Below, in pieces: positions 1-8,954 of a DNA stretch of 64,000 bases. Source of the DNA: Roseimarinus sp035271585 (lineage in GTDB: Bacteria; Bacteroidota; Bacteroidia; Bacteroidales; Prolixibacteraceae); the NCBI GenBank assembly GCA_035271585.1, contig DATERL010000142.1:17849-81848 (forward strand), given 5' to 3'. The notes below the pieces were generated by a model that was given only the letters and a program-made list of their open reading frames with translations, was not told the origin of the DNA and ran no database searches. Each line of letters begins with the position of its first letter. The first letter of the stretch is position 1. The translations under genes were made by a program, and so were the position numbers.

Positions 1-732
1 AACTTTAACGGTATCAAACAAAAGCATCATAGCCGAGTCGAGGTAAGTATTGGGCATAGCGCTAAAATACGGGATTGAATCGCCCACGTGCCAAGGGGCT
101 TCCGATATTAACGATTGAATAAGGGTATCGGCCTGGAAAAGGTCACGGGTAGTATCGGCCATTATTTCGGATAGGGTTAAATATCGCTTTTTCGATACCG
201 CGCTGAAACCATAATTTGAGTCAACATCTTTTATAATTGATCGGTTGGAGATTAAACTATCGACCAAAACAGCCTTGTTTGAATCATTAATTTCGTCCGA
301 AACAATCGAATCGGAAGCAAGCTGACCATCAATAAAATGAAGCATACTGTTGGATAACCTTGGAAAAAGCACATCGATATAGTCTCGCTTAAAAACATAC
401 TCCTTGGCCACCAAAAAAACATCAAATTTTGGGGGTTTGGCATTAATTAATTCAATGGGTACAGCCAACTCGCCACTTTCAATATAAAAAGGCTCATTAA
501 AATAAAGCGTATCGGAAAAGAACGCCACTTTATCACGTAAATTCGACCTAATTAGTACTAAAGTATCTAGCTGAGCTTCCTTTATATTAGGTGTACTGAT
601 GTATACTTTTTTCGACTGATCGAACAAAGGCTTGTAATAGTTAGCTATCGGTTCTTTTGCGGTTTTACAAGTAATGAATAAACCAAAAACGAATACGAGT
701 ATAATTACTTTTTCAAAACACTTCATCATCAT
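1..732 (-). CDS. Putative lipoprotein of unknown function (3' part outside window)
   Basis: An uninterrupted minus-strand frame of 244 codons runs from ATG at 732 off the left edge, so the C-terminus is missing. The N-terminus is a lipoprotein signal: a Lys and Lys-containing start, a hydrophobic stretch and the lipobox FITC with Cys at about residue 22. The mature part is rich in Asp, Ser and Leu and shows no motif I recognise. Three ATG codons in a row (732, 729, 726) leave the exact start open by two residues. It is divergent from the sulfonucleotide reductase gene. Envelope location is inferred from the lipobox; function unknown. Confidence 0.75.
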   Translation of the reverse strand, partial: MMMKCFEKVIILVFVFGLFITCKTAKEPIANYYKPLFDQSKKVYISTPNIKEAQLDTLVLIRSNLRDKVAFFSDTLYFNEPFYIESGELAVPIELINAKPPKFDVFLVAKEYVFKRDYIDVLFPRLSNSMLHFIDGQLASDSIVSDEINDSNKAVLVDSLISNRSIIKDVDSNYGFSAVSKKRYLTLSEIMADTTRDLFQADTLIQSLISEAPWHVGDSIPYFSAMPNTYLDSAMMLLFDTVKV

Positions 733-835
733 ATTATTTCATTCTTCAAATTTAAACTTGTGTTTCGTTATTTAAAAGAAGAATGCAAAATAGTTCCCAA
801 TCTGTTTTGCACAATGCAATATCGCCATTCTTTTT

Positions 836-843
836 TATCTTTG
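836..843 (+). promoter_or_regulatory. Bacteroidota -7 promoter element for cysH
   Basis: TATCTTTG matches the Bacteroidota -7 consensus TAnnTTTG exactly and lies 26 bases before the ATG at 870. A TTTG at 806-809 is too far (26-base spacer) to be a good -33 element. Transcription would start near 850, which argues against the longer reading frame opening at 783. Confidence 0.5.
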
Positions 844-869
844 ACAACGTTTTAACTAGAGAATATATT

Positions 870-1565
870 ATGAGCACACTACCATCAATTGAAGGAAAAA
901 CCATTATTGAAACCCTTAAATTTTTGTGTGAACAACACCCTGAAAATGTAGTTTTCACTACCAGCTTTGGCTATGAAGACCAAGCAATTACCGACATTAT
1001 TTGCACCAACAACATCCCCATTGAAATAGCAACACTTGATACCGGCCGGCTTTTCGAAGAAACCTATAAAGTATTTAACCGCACCATCGAAAAATATAAA
1101 ATCGACATTAAAACTTATCATCCTTCGGGTGAACAGGTGGGACAATTGCTCGAAAAGAAAGGGCCGTTCAGCTTTTACCAATCGCTCGAAAACCGCAAAG
1201 AATGTTGCTATATCAGAAAAGTAATTCCTTTACAACAAGCCTTAGCCGGTAAAAAGGTATGGGTAACCGGGCTTAGGACCGAACAGAGCGAAAACAGGCA
1301 CACGCTCGACCCTTTACAATGGGACAACAGTTTTGATATCATCAAATACAACCCATTGCACAACTGGACACTCGACGAAGTGAAGCAATACATTAAAAAG
1401 AACCAAGTTCCGTACAATATTTTGCACGATAAAGGTTTTGTAAGCATTGGCTGCGCACCTTGTACTCGGGCAATTCAGCCTGGCGAAGATTTTAGGGCCG
1501 GACGCTGGTGGTGGGAAGACAACTCGAAAAAAGAGTGCGGCCTACATACACAAGAAGAAAAATAA
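870..1565 (+). CDS. cysH: Adenylyl-sulfate (APS) reductase, assimilatory, iron-sulfur type
   Basis: A 231-residue member of the PAPS/APS reductase family, which reduces activated sulfate to sulfite in cysteine synthesis using thioredoxin. The [4Fe-4S] ligands of the APS-specific class are visible: the Cys-Cys pair at residues 112-113 (ECCYIRKV) and CAPC at 195-198. The catalytic Cys is in the C-terminal ECGLH motif (Cys223). These cluster cysteines are absent from E. coli-type PAPS reductases, so APS is the expected substrate. The start at 870 is chosen because the frame upstream (from 783) overlaps the promoter element. No sulfate adenylyltransferase (cysD/N) or sulfite reductase gene is next to it in this window. 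Confidence 0.88.
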   Translation: MSTLPSIEGKTIIETLKFLCEQHPENVVFTTSFGYEDQAITDIICTNNIPIEIATLDTGRLFEETYKVFNRTIEKYKIDIKTYHPSGEQVGQLLEKKGPFSFYQSLENRKECCYIRKVIPLQQALAGKKVWVTGLRTEQSENRHTLDPLQWDNSFDIIKYNPLHNWTLDEVKQYIKKNQVPYNILHDKGFVSIGCAPCTRAIQPGEDFRAGRWWWEDNSKKECGLHTQEEK

Positions 1566-1691
1566 CACAAAATGCAATATATTTATAATATATGAGTTTA
1601 TTTGCTGTTATAATTGTTTCATAAAGCAACCTTTTGTATTGTATTATTATCAATATACCAGTGCCACTTTTTTCACATAAACCTAATTCCC

Positions 1692-4142
1692 ATGAAAAAA
1701 AAATACCTCTTTTTGTTCTTTTTATTAATTACAATTTCTGCTTTTTCGCAACGCTATACCATTAGCGGGTTCATTGTTGACAAAGAATCGGGCGAAAGCT
1801 TGATAAGCGCAAACATATACGATGCCAAAACATTACGCGGAACAACGGCCAACACCTATGGTTTTTACAGTATTTCGTTGCCCGCCGGCGACATTACGCT
1901 TATCGCTTCGTTTATTGGCTATACTTCACAAGAATTTAAGTTCGACTTAAAAAAAGATATAACCCTAAATATTGAACTGGCATTACAAAGCGACCAACTT
2001 GATGAAGTTACAGTATATGGTAATCAGGTAAACAAGGTAGAAGAAATTCAAATGAGCATGGCCGAAATATCGGTTGAGAAATTTAAAAAAATACCGGTTA
2101 TTTTGGGCGAGGCCGATGTACTGAAAGTTCTTCAGTTATTGCCCGGCGTTCAAAGTGGCACTGAGGGCACCAGCGGTATTTACGTGCGTGGTGGTGGCCC
2201 CGACCAAAACTTATTTTTGCTCGACGGCGTGCCGGTTTACAATGCCAGCCACTTGATGGGTTTTTTCTCGGTTTTTAACCCCGATGCCATTAAAACCGTA
2301 AAACTATACAAAGGCGGTTTTCCATCCCGATTTGGGGGAAGACTTTCATCGGTAGTCGACATTAGTATGAAAGAGGGCAACATGAAAGAATTTAAAGGCG
2401 ACTTCTCCATTGGACTGATTTCTTCAAAACTGATGTTCGAAGGGCCAATTATCAAAGACAAAACCTCGTTCATGATTTCGGGACGACGCACTTACCTCGA
2501 CATATTGTCGAAACCCATTATCATGTATGCCAACATGATGAACGGAAACGACAACCATGTTTCGGGAGGGGCATTTTTTCACGATTATAACCTTAAAGTA
2601 AACCATATTTTTAACGAGCGCAGCCGCCTTTACCTTAGTGGGTACTTTGGAAAAGATAAAGGATACATTGGAAGTAAAAGTAAATCGGAATACCTCGATT
2701 ACGAAGGCCAGGTACAAAAACATAAAAACAGCACCGAAGTTGGTTTAAGCTGGGGCAATACCATTGCATCGTTGCGATGGAATTACCTTTTATCAAAAAA
2801 ATTATTCAGCAACAGCACCTTTACTTACAGTAAATATATTTTTGATGTGGGTACCGAGTTCATCAACGAAGATTTTGTTGCTAAGAAAAAAACCAAAGAC
2901 CTATTCAAATACTATTCGGGCATTCAAGATTGGGCTGCTAAAGTCGATTTCGATTATTTTCCTTCGCCCAACCACGATATTAAATTCGGAGCCAGCTTTA
3001 TCTACCACCGTTTTACCCCCGGGGCAACCCGTTTGCAATTCGAAAGTATCGATCTCGACGAATTAGCATTAGGTCTCGATACACTTATGGGAAACAATGA
3101 GATTTACGCCAACGAACTTGGTTTTTTTGCCGAAGACGAGATTACCATTACCAATAACCTGAAAGTAAACGCCGGCGTTCACCTCTCGGTATTTTTAGTC
3201 GAAGGCGTAAGTTACGTTCGGCCGCAACCCCGTTTATCGCTTAGGTACAAAGCCACCGAACGATGGGCATTAAAAGCCTCTTACTCGCGCATGGCGCAAC
3301 ACGTACACCTATTAACAACAGCAGGCATCAGTATGCCCACCGACTTGTGGCTACCCGTTACAAAAAAGTATGCACCGCCTCTATCTGATCAGGTGGCACT
3401 TGGTACTGCCATTAATTTCGACAAGGGAATTAACCTGACAGTTGAAGGGTTTTACAAAACCATGAGCAATTTAATTGAATACAAAGAAGGTGCTTCATTT
3501 ATGGGGAGCGGTGCCAACTGGGAAAGCAAAGTTGAAAAAGGAGAAGGTTGGTCGTACGGACTCGAAATGATGCTCGAAAAAACCATTGGAAAAACAACAG
3601 GGTGGATTGGCTATACTTGGTCGAAAACCGAACGACAATTCGATAACCTTAATTTTGGAAACCCATTTCCAGCCACATACGACCGCCGCCATGATATTAG
3701 CGTGGCATTTACCCACGAGTTCAGTGAAAAATTCGATATTGGTGGAACATGGGTTTACGGAACGGGCAATGCGGTAACTTTAGCCATAATGGAATACCCA
3801 CAAAGCAACATCCCCGATATAGAGAGCACTTATCGATACAATAATAGCCTAAAAGAATACGAAGGGCGCAACAACTATCGCATGCCAGCCTATCACCGCA
3901 TGGATTTGGGTGCCAATTTTCATAAAAAATTAAAAAGAGGAATCCGCACTTGGAGTATTTCGGTGTATAACCTTTACAATCACCATAATCCTTTTATTTT
4001 GATGTGGGGTACAAAAGGCGGCGAATATACCGAAAACCCCTTAACAGGCAAATATGAACAACAGAGCGACCCACAAACAATACTGAAACAAGTCAGCCTG
4101 TTCCCAATTATTCCATCTATCTCCTATTCATTCAAATTTTAA
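1692..4142 (+). CDS. TonB-dependent receptor, array copy 1
   Basis: An 816-residue outer-membrane receptor predicted to import an unknown ligand using TonB energy. Residues 1-20 are a signal peptide ending AFSQ. Residues 21-105 form a carboxypeptidase-D-regulatory-like domain (TISGFIVDKESG, YGFYSISLP). The plug domain covers roughly 125-240, with RGGGPDQN and LLDGVPVYN. The beta barrel follows and ends in SYSFKF, a typical aromatic C-terminus. It is not a clear SusC: there is no SusD partner. The ATG at 1692 begins the signal peptide; in-frame codons back to 1614 add only an unlikely leader. The DUF4249 gene follows after 11 bases. Barrel sequence is closest to copy 4 of the array. Confidence 0.9.
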   Translation: MKKKYLFLFFLLITISAFSQRYTISGFIVDKESGESLISANIYDAKTLRGTTANTYGFYSISLPAGDITLIASFIGYTSQEFKFDLKKDITLNIELALQSDQLDEVTVYGNQVNKVEEIQMSMAEISVEKFKKIPVILGEADVLKVLQLLPGVQSGTEGTSGIYVRGGGPDQNLFLLDGVPVYNASHLMGFFSVFNPDAIKTVKLYKGGFPSRFGGRLSSVVDISMKEGNMKEFKGDFSIGLISSKLMFEGPIIKDKTSFMISGRRTYLDILSKPIIMYANMMNGNDNHVSGGAFFHDYNLKVNHIFNERSRLYLSGYFGKDKGYIGSKSKSEYLDYEGQVQKHKNSTEVGLSWGNTIASLRWNYLLSKKLFSNSTFTYSKYIFDVGTEFINEDFVAKKKTKDLFKYYSGIQDWAAKVDFDYFPSPNHDIKFGASFIYHRFTPGATRLQFESIDLDELALGLDTLMGNNEIYANELGFFAEDEITITNNLKVNAGVHLSVFLVEGVSYVRPQPRLSLRYKATERWALKASYSRMAQHVHLLTTAGISMPTDLWLPVTKKYAPPLSDQVALGTAINFDKGINLTVEGFYKTMSNLIEYKEGASFMGSGANWESKVEKGEGWSYGLEMMLEKTIGKTTGWIGYTWSKTERQFDNLNFGNPFPATYDRRHDISVAFTHEFSEKFDIGGTWVYGTGNAVTLAIMEYPQSNIPDIESTYRYNNSLKEYEGRNNYRMPAYHRMDLGANFHKKLKRGIRTWSISVYNLYNHHNPFILMWGTKGGEYTENPLTGKYEQQSDPQTILKQVSLFPIIPSISYSFKF

Positions 4143-4153
4143 ACAGTAGCACC

Positions 4154-5266
4154 ATGAAAAATAGATCAATCATAGCCATCATTATTGCTTTATTGGCATT
4201 ATTTTCGGCATGTGAAAAAGAAATTCATTTCGATCAAAAGCTAATTGACCCCAAATTAGTAATCAACAGCTTTATTATAGCCGACAGCACCATAGAAGCC
4301 ACAATAGCTTTAAGCAAACCGATTCCTGGTTTTGAAAAACAATTCGAATGGATTGATAATGCAGAGGTTACACTATATGTTGATGATAAAAAAGCCGAAG
4401 TATTAAGTACTTTCAAAATTGACTATCCCGCCGAAGAAAAAAATGAATACTACTGGGAGTACAGCAGCAATTTAAGCAAAGCAACTGTAATTTACCGTAG
4501 CACTTCAACCAAAGCCGAAGCAGGAAAAACATATAAACTTGAAGTTAAACACCCAAAATACGAAACCGCTTTTGGCGAAACCACTTTACCCGAACCCATC
4601 GAAATCATCGAGCTTAAAACCGAAACGAAACTAATGAATTATGATTACGGCCAAGAAAATCAGTTGATCGTAAAAATGAAGTTTAAAGACAGAGCCGACG
4701 AAAACAACTATTATCGAATTAGCTACACTCAAACAATTGGCGAATTATATAATTATTACAACGAAAACCCCGATACAGCTTATACTATTTATATATCATC
4801 TACGAATTTTGGTATCAACTTAAATTCAAACGATAAGATTTTAAGCAACGACGAAGATGCCAACGACTTTCTGTTTGGCTCACCAAATAATCGTTACAAC
4901 CTTTTTACCGACGATTTAATTTCGGGTAAAGAATATGAAATCGAATTTGTCGCATTTTCGAATTTTTCGTATAGCGATTATGAAAACAACGAAACTAAAG
5001 GTTTCTTTTCAAGCCCGGGTGAGTTTTATAGCATCGATGTTAAGCTATCAACCATCAGCCGCGAAGCTTTTCTTTATATGAAAGCCAGTAACGCCCAGCA
5101 ATGGTACGGCGAAGATTTCTTTTCGGAACCGGTGCAAGCTTTTTCAAACATCGAAAATGGTGTAGGCATTGTTGCAGGTTATTCTTCATCGGTTAAAAAC
5201 ATAAGCCATGGTGCTTATCCCATCGACACCATAAATTATGAGTATAACCAATACAATAATTATTAA
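4154..5266 (+). CDS. DUF4249 family lipoprotein, partner of receptor copy 1
   Basis: A 370-residue lipoprotein with lipobox FSAC and mature N-terminus CEKEI; the charged residues just after Cys resemble Bacteroidota surface-export signals, so it may face outward. The family is known mainly as a neighbour of TonB-dependent receptors and its biochemical role is not established. Visible family features are the N-terminal LVINSFI strand, GKTYKLEV near residue 120, the ANDFLFGSP and LFTDDLISG block near 240-255, and EPVQAFSNIENG near 325. With the array-copy-4 partner it shares SKPIPG and WIDNA, absent from partners 2 and 3. A surface lid or ligand-capture role, like SusD, is inferred. Confidence 0.85.
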   Translation: MKNRSIIAIIIALLALFSACEKEIHFDQKLIDPKLVINSFIIADSTIEATIALSKPIPGFEKQFEWIDNAEVTLYVDDKKAEVLSTFKIDYPAEEKNEYYWEYSSNLSKATVIYRSTSTKAEAGKTYKLEVKHPKYETAFGETTLPEPIEIIELKTETKLMNYDYGQENQLIVKMKFKDRADENNYYRISYTQTIGELYNYYNENPDTAYTIYISSTNFGINLNSNDKILSNDEDANDFLFGSPNNRYNLFTDDLISGKEYEIEFVAFSNFSYSDYENNETKGFFSSPGEFYSIDVKLSTISREAFLYMKASNAQQWYGEDFFSEPVQAFSNIENGVGIVAGYSSSVKNISHGAYPIDTINYEYNQYNNY

Positions 5267-5349
5267 ACAAAACATATTTAAGGTGCAACCTTTTCAATAA
5301 TATGCATCCTATATAAATTAAATTGATTTTTATTTAACCCCTTAACCAA

Positions 5350-7755
5350 ATGAAACACCTTTTCTTTCTATTGTCATGCTGTTTAATTACCGTATCGGCC
5401 TTTGCTCAGCGCCACACCATTAGCGGTTACATTACCGACAAAGCCAGTGGCGAACGCCTAATTAACGCCAACGTTTACGAAGCCAACACACTGCTAGGTA
5501 CCACGGCCAACAATTATGGTTTTTACAGCATTTCGCTGCCCAAAGGGAAAGTAAAACTAGCTGCATCGTTTATTGGATATCAAGCAGTGGAGTTAGAAAT
5601 CGATCTTCATGAAAACAAAACCTTCAACATTGAACTCGAAGTTCAGTCTGGCGAATTATCGGAAGTAATTGTTAGCGGCAACCGTAACAAGGTTGAAGAA
5701 ACCCAAATGAGCATGATTGACGTACCCATTCAAAAACTCGAAAAAATTCCGGTTATACTTGGCGAAGCCGATGTATTAAAAGTTATCCAATTGTTACCAG
5801 GAGTACAAGGCGGCACCGAAGGCACCAGTGGCATTTATGTGCGTGGTGGCGGCCCCGACCAAAACTTGTTTTTGCTCGATGGCGTACCCGTTTATAATGC
5901 AGGACACTTGATGGGTTTCTTTTCGGTTTTTAACCCCGATGCCATTCGAACCGTTAAACTTTATAAAGGTGGGTTTCCGGCCCGCTTTGGCGGAAGGCTT
6001 TCGTCGGTAGTTGATATTAGCATGAAAGACGGCAACATGCAAGAACTAAAAGGCGAAGTTTCTATTGGGCTTATTTCGTCAAAACTGATGCTCGAAGGCC
6101 CAATTGTAAAAAACAAAACCTCGTTTATGGTTTCGGCTCGCCGTACCTACATCGACATTTTGGCAAAACCTGTTGTTTCACTAATCAACAAATCGGAAGA
6201 TACAGATGTGAAGATGGGTGCCTATTTTCATGACATTAACGCAAAAATCAATCACATTTTTTCCGATCGCAGCCGCTTGTACCTTAGCGTTTACCATGGA
6301 AAAGATAGAGGATATGGCGGCGATTCGTACGACAATTCATACCATGCCAAAAGCGAAAAGTCAACAATGGAGTGGGAAGATAATTTTGGTTTAAGCTGGG
6401 GAAACACCATTGCATCGCTACGGTGGAATTACCTTATCGGCCCAAAATTATTTAGTAATACAACCCTTACCTACAGCAAGTACCTTTTCAATATTGAGGC
6501 CGAAATGATTGAACGCAATTTGGAAAAAAAGACTTTTAACAAAGAATATTTTCGCTATTACTCAGGCATCGAAGACTTGGCCGCAAAAATCGACTTCGAT
6601 TATTTTCCATCGCCACGCCACGATGTTAAGTTTGGGGCAAGTTATACCAACCACCGTTTTACGCCCGGTGTAACCAACTTAAAACTTACCGATACCGGCT
6701 ACAGCAACCTAAAAACCGACACAACATATGGAAACCGCAGTGTATATGCCAACGAGTTATCGGCTTACATCGAAGACGATATTACCATTTCACCTACGCT
6801 GAAAGCCAATATTGGCGCGTATTTATCCACATTTTTAGTCGATGGTGAAGCTTTTATTTGCCCGCAACCCCGTGCATCGGTGCGCTACAAAGCAATGTCC
6901 AACTGGTCAATCAAAGCATCGTACTCGCGCATGGCACAACACCTGCACTTGCTTAGCATGTCGGGTATCGATTTGCCCACCGACCTGTGGGTACCCGCCA
7001 CCAAGCGTTTTACGCCACCAATAGCCGACCATTTTGCCCTAGGTTCGGCATTCAATATAAATAGCAGTTATTCTTTTACCATTGAAGGTTTTTACAAAAA
7101 CATGACCAACTTGATCGAGTATAAAGATGGCGCTTCGTTTATGGGAGGCAGCTCCAACTGGGAAGATAAAGTTGAAGCCGGACGGGGCTGGTCGTACGGG
7201 CTTGAATTACTGCTCGAAAAAACCTTGGGCAACACCACGGGCTGGATTGGTTACACTTGGTCGAAAACCGAACGTCAATTCGAAAATATCAATTTTGGAA
7301 AAATATTCCCAGCCAAATACGATCGCAGGCACGACATCAGCGTGGTAGTTACGCACAAATTTAGTGATCGCTTCGATATTGGTGGCACCTGGGTTTATGG
7401 CACCGGCAACGCGGCCACACTATCGTTTTCTCAATTCCCAACAACTCAAATCCCCTTTCATCAAGGCTGGAGCGATTACGCTAAAGTTTACGAAAGCCGC
7501 AACAATTACCGCTTACCCGCATACCACCGCCTCGATTTGGGCGTAAATTTCCATAAGCAAAAAAAACACGGTATCCGCACTTGGAATGTTTCAGTTTATA
7601 ACGCTTATAGCCGCTTAAATCCGTTTATGCTGCGTTGGGATTCCGACTGGGACGATCGTTATTATAACGGAGAACAAGAAGTAGCAAAAATAAAGCTTTA
7701 CAAATTAAGCCTCTTCCCAATTATCCCTTCGGTTTCTTATTCATTCAAATTTTAA
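5350..7755 (+). CDS. TonB-dependent receptor, array copy 2
   Basis: An 801-residue receptor with the same plan as copy 1: signal peptide ending AFAQ, regulatory-like domain from about 21 to 105, plug with RGGGPDQN, barrel and terminal SYSFKF. An 83-base gap separates it from the preceding lipoprotein gene, so it may have its own promoter. In the C-terminal half it groups with copy 3: both have NTTGWIGYTW, ENINFGK and VVVTHKFSDR, where copies 1 and 4 have GKTTGWIGYTW and DNLNFGN. The DUF4249 partner begins 11 bases downstream. Ligand unknown. Confidence 0.9.
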   Translation: MKHLFFLLSCCLITVSAFAQRHTISGYITDKASGERLINANVYEANTLLGTTANNYGFYSISLPKGKVKLAASFIGYQAVELEIDLHENKTFNIELEVQSGELSEVIVSGNRNKVEETQMSMIDVPIQKLEKIPVILGEADVLKVIQLLPGVQGGTEGTSGIYVRGGGPDQNLFLLDGVPVYNAGHLMGFFSVFNPDAIRTVKLYKGGFPARFGGRLSSVVDISMKDGNMQELKGEVSIGLISSKLMLEGPIVKNKTSFMVSARRTYIDILAKPVVSLINKSEDTDVKMGAYFHDINAKINHIFSDRSRLYLSVYHGKDRGYGGDSYDNSYHAKSEKSTMEWEDNFGLSWGNTIASLRWNYLIGPKLFSNTTLTYSKYLFNIEAEMIERNLEKKTFNKEYFRYYSGIEDLAAKIDFDYFPSPRHDVKFGASYTNHRFTPGVTNLKLTDTGYSNLKTDTTYGNRSVYANELSAYIEDDITISPTLKANIGAYLSTFLVDGEAFICPQPRASVRYKAMSNWSIKASYSRMAQHLHLLSMSGIDLPTDLWVPATKRFTPPIADHFALGSAFNINSSYSFTIEGFYKNMTNLIEYKDGASFMGGSSNWEDKVEAGRGWSYGLELLLEKTLGNTTGWIGYTWSKTERQFENINFGKIFPAKYDRRHDISVVVTHKFSDRFDIGGTWVYGTGNAATLSFSQFPTTQIPFHQGWSDYAKVYESRNNYRLPAYHRLDLGVNFHKQKKHGIRTWNVSVYNAYSRLNPFMLRWDSDWDDRYYNGEQEVAKIKLYKLSLFPIIPSVSYSFKF

Positions 7756-7766
7756 AACCACAAAAA

Positions 7767-8891
7767 ATGAAACAATTACTACTCATCATACTTGTGCTTA
7801 GCGTATTTTTTTCGTGCGAAAAAGAAATTATTATCGACAGCCAGTTGCTTGCGCCCAAAATAGTTGTAAATGCTTTTATTGCAAACGACTCGGTAATTTC
7901 GGTTTTTGTTTATCAAAACACCCCAATCAACACCACCGAAAACATGAAAACAAAATCGGATGCAAGCATCGTGTTAACCGAAAATGGGAATCAAAAATAC
8001 ACATTGAAACGTTTTTTCACATTAACCCGAAACACACACTATTATTATGAAAAAAATGCTCTCGATATGGATGTCAACGAATTTGACACCACTTATTACT
8101 ATTCGATTCCCGAGTTCTACGGTATTCCCGGCAATAACTATAAAATTGAAGTAAGTTGCCCTGGATTTGAAACAGTTAGTGCCGAAACTACGGTTCCTTT
8201 TCCTGTGAAATTACATGCAATTGATACCTCAAGTACCATAAGCAATGAGTCAAACTACATATTAATTAATAGTTACTTCAAAATTAAATTTAGTGAACCG
8301 GCCAATGAAACAAATTATTACCGCTTGGTAAAATTTGAAAATACAGGACAATTCTACCCCGTATATAATGAAACCGACACCCTACAATACTTCATAAAAC
8401 AACACAGTAGTGGCGAAGATCGATTTAACTCAAACGATCCAGTTTTTAGTAATGTGCACGAAGATGCCAACAGCTATATTTTTGGTTCGGGCTGGAACTC
8501 ATTTGGTATTTTTACCGACGAACTAATTAATGGTAAAGATTATGAGGTAAGTGTTTATGAAAGCATAGGTTATTCCAACGATTATTTTGAAAGCTTTTCT
8601 TTTATCGACACCGAAAAAGGCGAGTTTAAAACAATAAAATTTGCTTTTCAAAGCATTTCATCCGATATGTACTTCTTTTTAAAATCGATTGATTTACAAA
8701 GCTATAACGATGGTTCACCATTTAGCGAACCAGTCCCAATTTTTAACAACATCGAAAATGGCTATGGAATTTTTGGCAGCTATGCTTCATCATATATCGA
8801 AATAACCAATGGAGAATACCCCAAAGAAGGTATCGAGTATTTAACTTTCGAAGAAGCATTAAAAATTCTTGATAAAGACAAAAATCAATAA
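7767..8891 (+). CDS. DUF4249 family lipoprotein, partner of receptor copy 2
   Basis: A 374-residue lipoprotein with lipobox FFSC and the same CEKEI mature end as partner 1. The family core is present: KIVVNAFI near the N-terminus, GNNYKIEV, EDANSYIFGS, FTDELINGKDYEV and EPVPIFNNIENG near residue 330. It groups with partner 3 by YQNTPIN, a SID-Q-Y stretch before the EPVP motif and GEYPKEGIEY near the C-terminus. The subtype thus matches that of its receptor. Position and spacing suggest co-transcription with the receptor. Confidence 0.85.
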   Translation: MKQLLLIILVLSVFFSCEKEIIIDSQLLAPKIVVNAFIANDSVISVFVYQNTPINTTENMKTKSDASIVLTENGNQKYTLKRFFTLTRNTHYYYEKNALDMDVNEFDTTYYYSIPEFYGIPGNNYKIEVSCPGFETVSAETTVPFPVKLHAIDTSSTISNESNYILINSYFKIKFSEPANETNYYRLVKFENTGQFYPVYNETDTLQYFIKQHSSGEDRFNSNDPVFSNVHEDANSYIFGSGWNSFGIFTDELINGKDYEVSVYESIGYSNDYFESFSFIDTEKGEFKTIKFAFQSISSDMYFFLKSIDLQSYNDGSPFSEPVPIFNNIENGYGIFGSYASSYIEITNGEYPKEGIEYLTFEEALKILDKDKNQ

Positions 8892-8919
8892 ATTTTATAT
8901 GCTAAACAATAAAATATTA

Positions 8920-8932
8920 TATTTTAGCTGCC
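8920..8932 (+). promoter_or_regulatory. Shared upstream box of receptor copy 3 (TTTAGCTGCC)
   Basis: TATTTTAG at 8920-8927 is one base off the TAnnTTTG consensus, and TTTAGCTGCC at 8923-8932 recurs upstream of copy 4 at 12791-12800 with almost the same distance to the ATG (22 and 21 bases). It is either a promoter element or part of a conserved leader. Confidence 0.4.
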
Positions 8933-8954
8933 ATATTTAAAACCCTCTATCAAA

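Noticed and set aside
783..869. Longer start for cysH, adding 29 residues
   Set aside because: It lies upstream of a consensus -7 element and gives a non-family N-terminus; ATG at 870 fits.
4154..5266. SusD-like identity for the lipoproteins of the array
   Set aside because: They are shorter (about 370 residues), beta-rich and lack TPR-like helices; DUF4249 motifs fit better.
5278..5296. Terminator between array pairs 1 and 2
   Set aside because: AAGGT/ACCTT stem is only 5 bp with a 3-base loop and a short T run; too weak to call.
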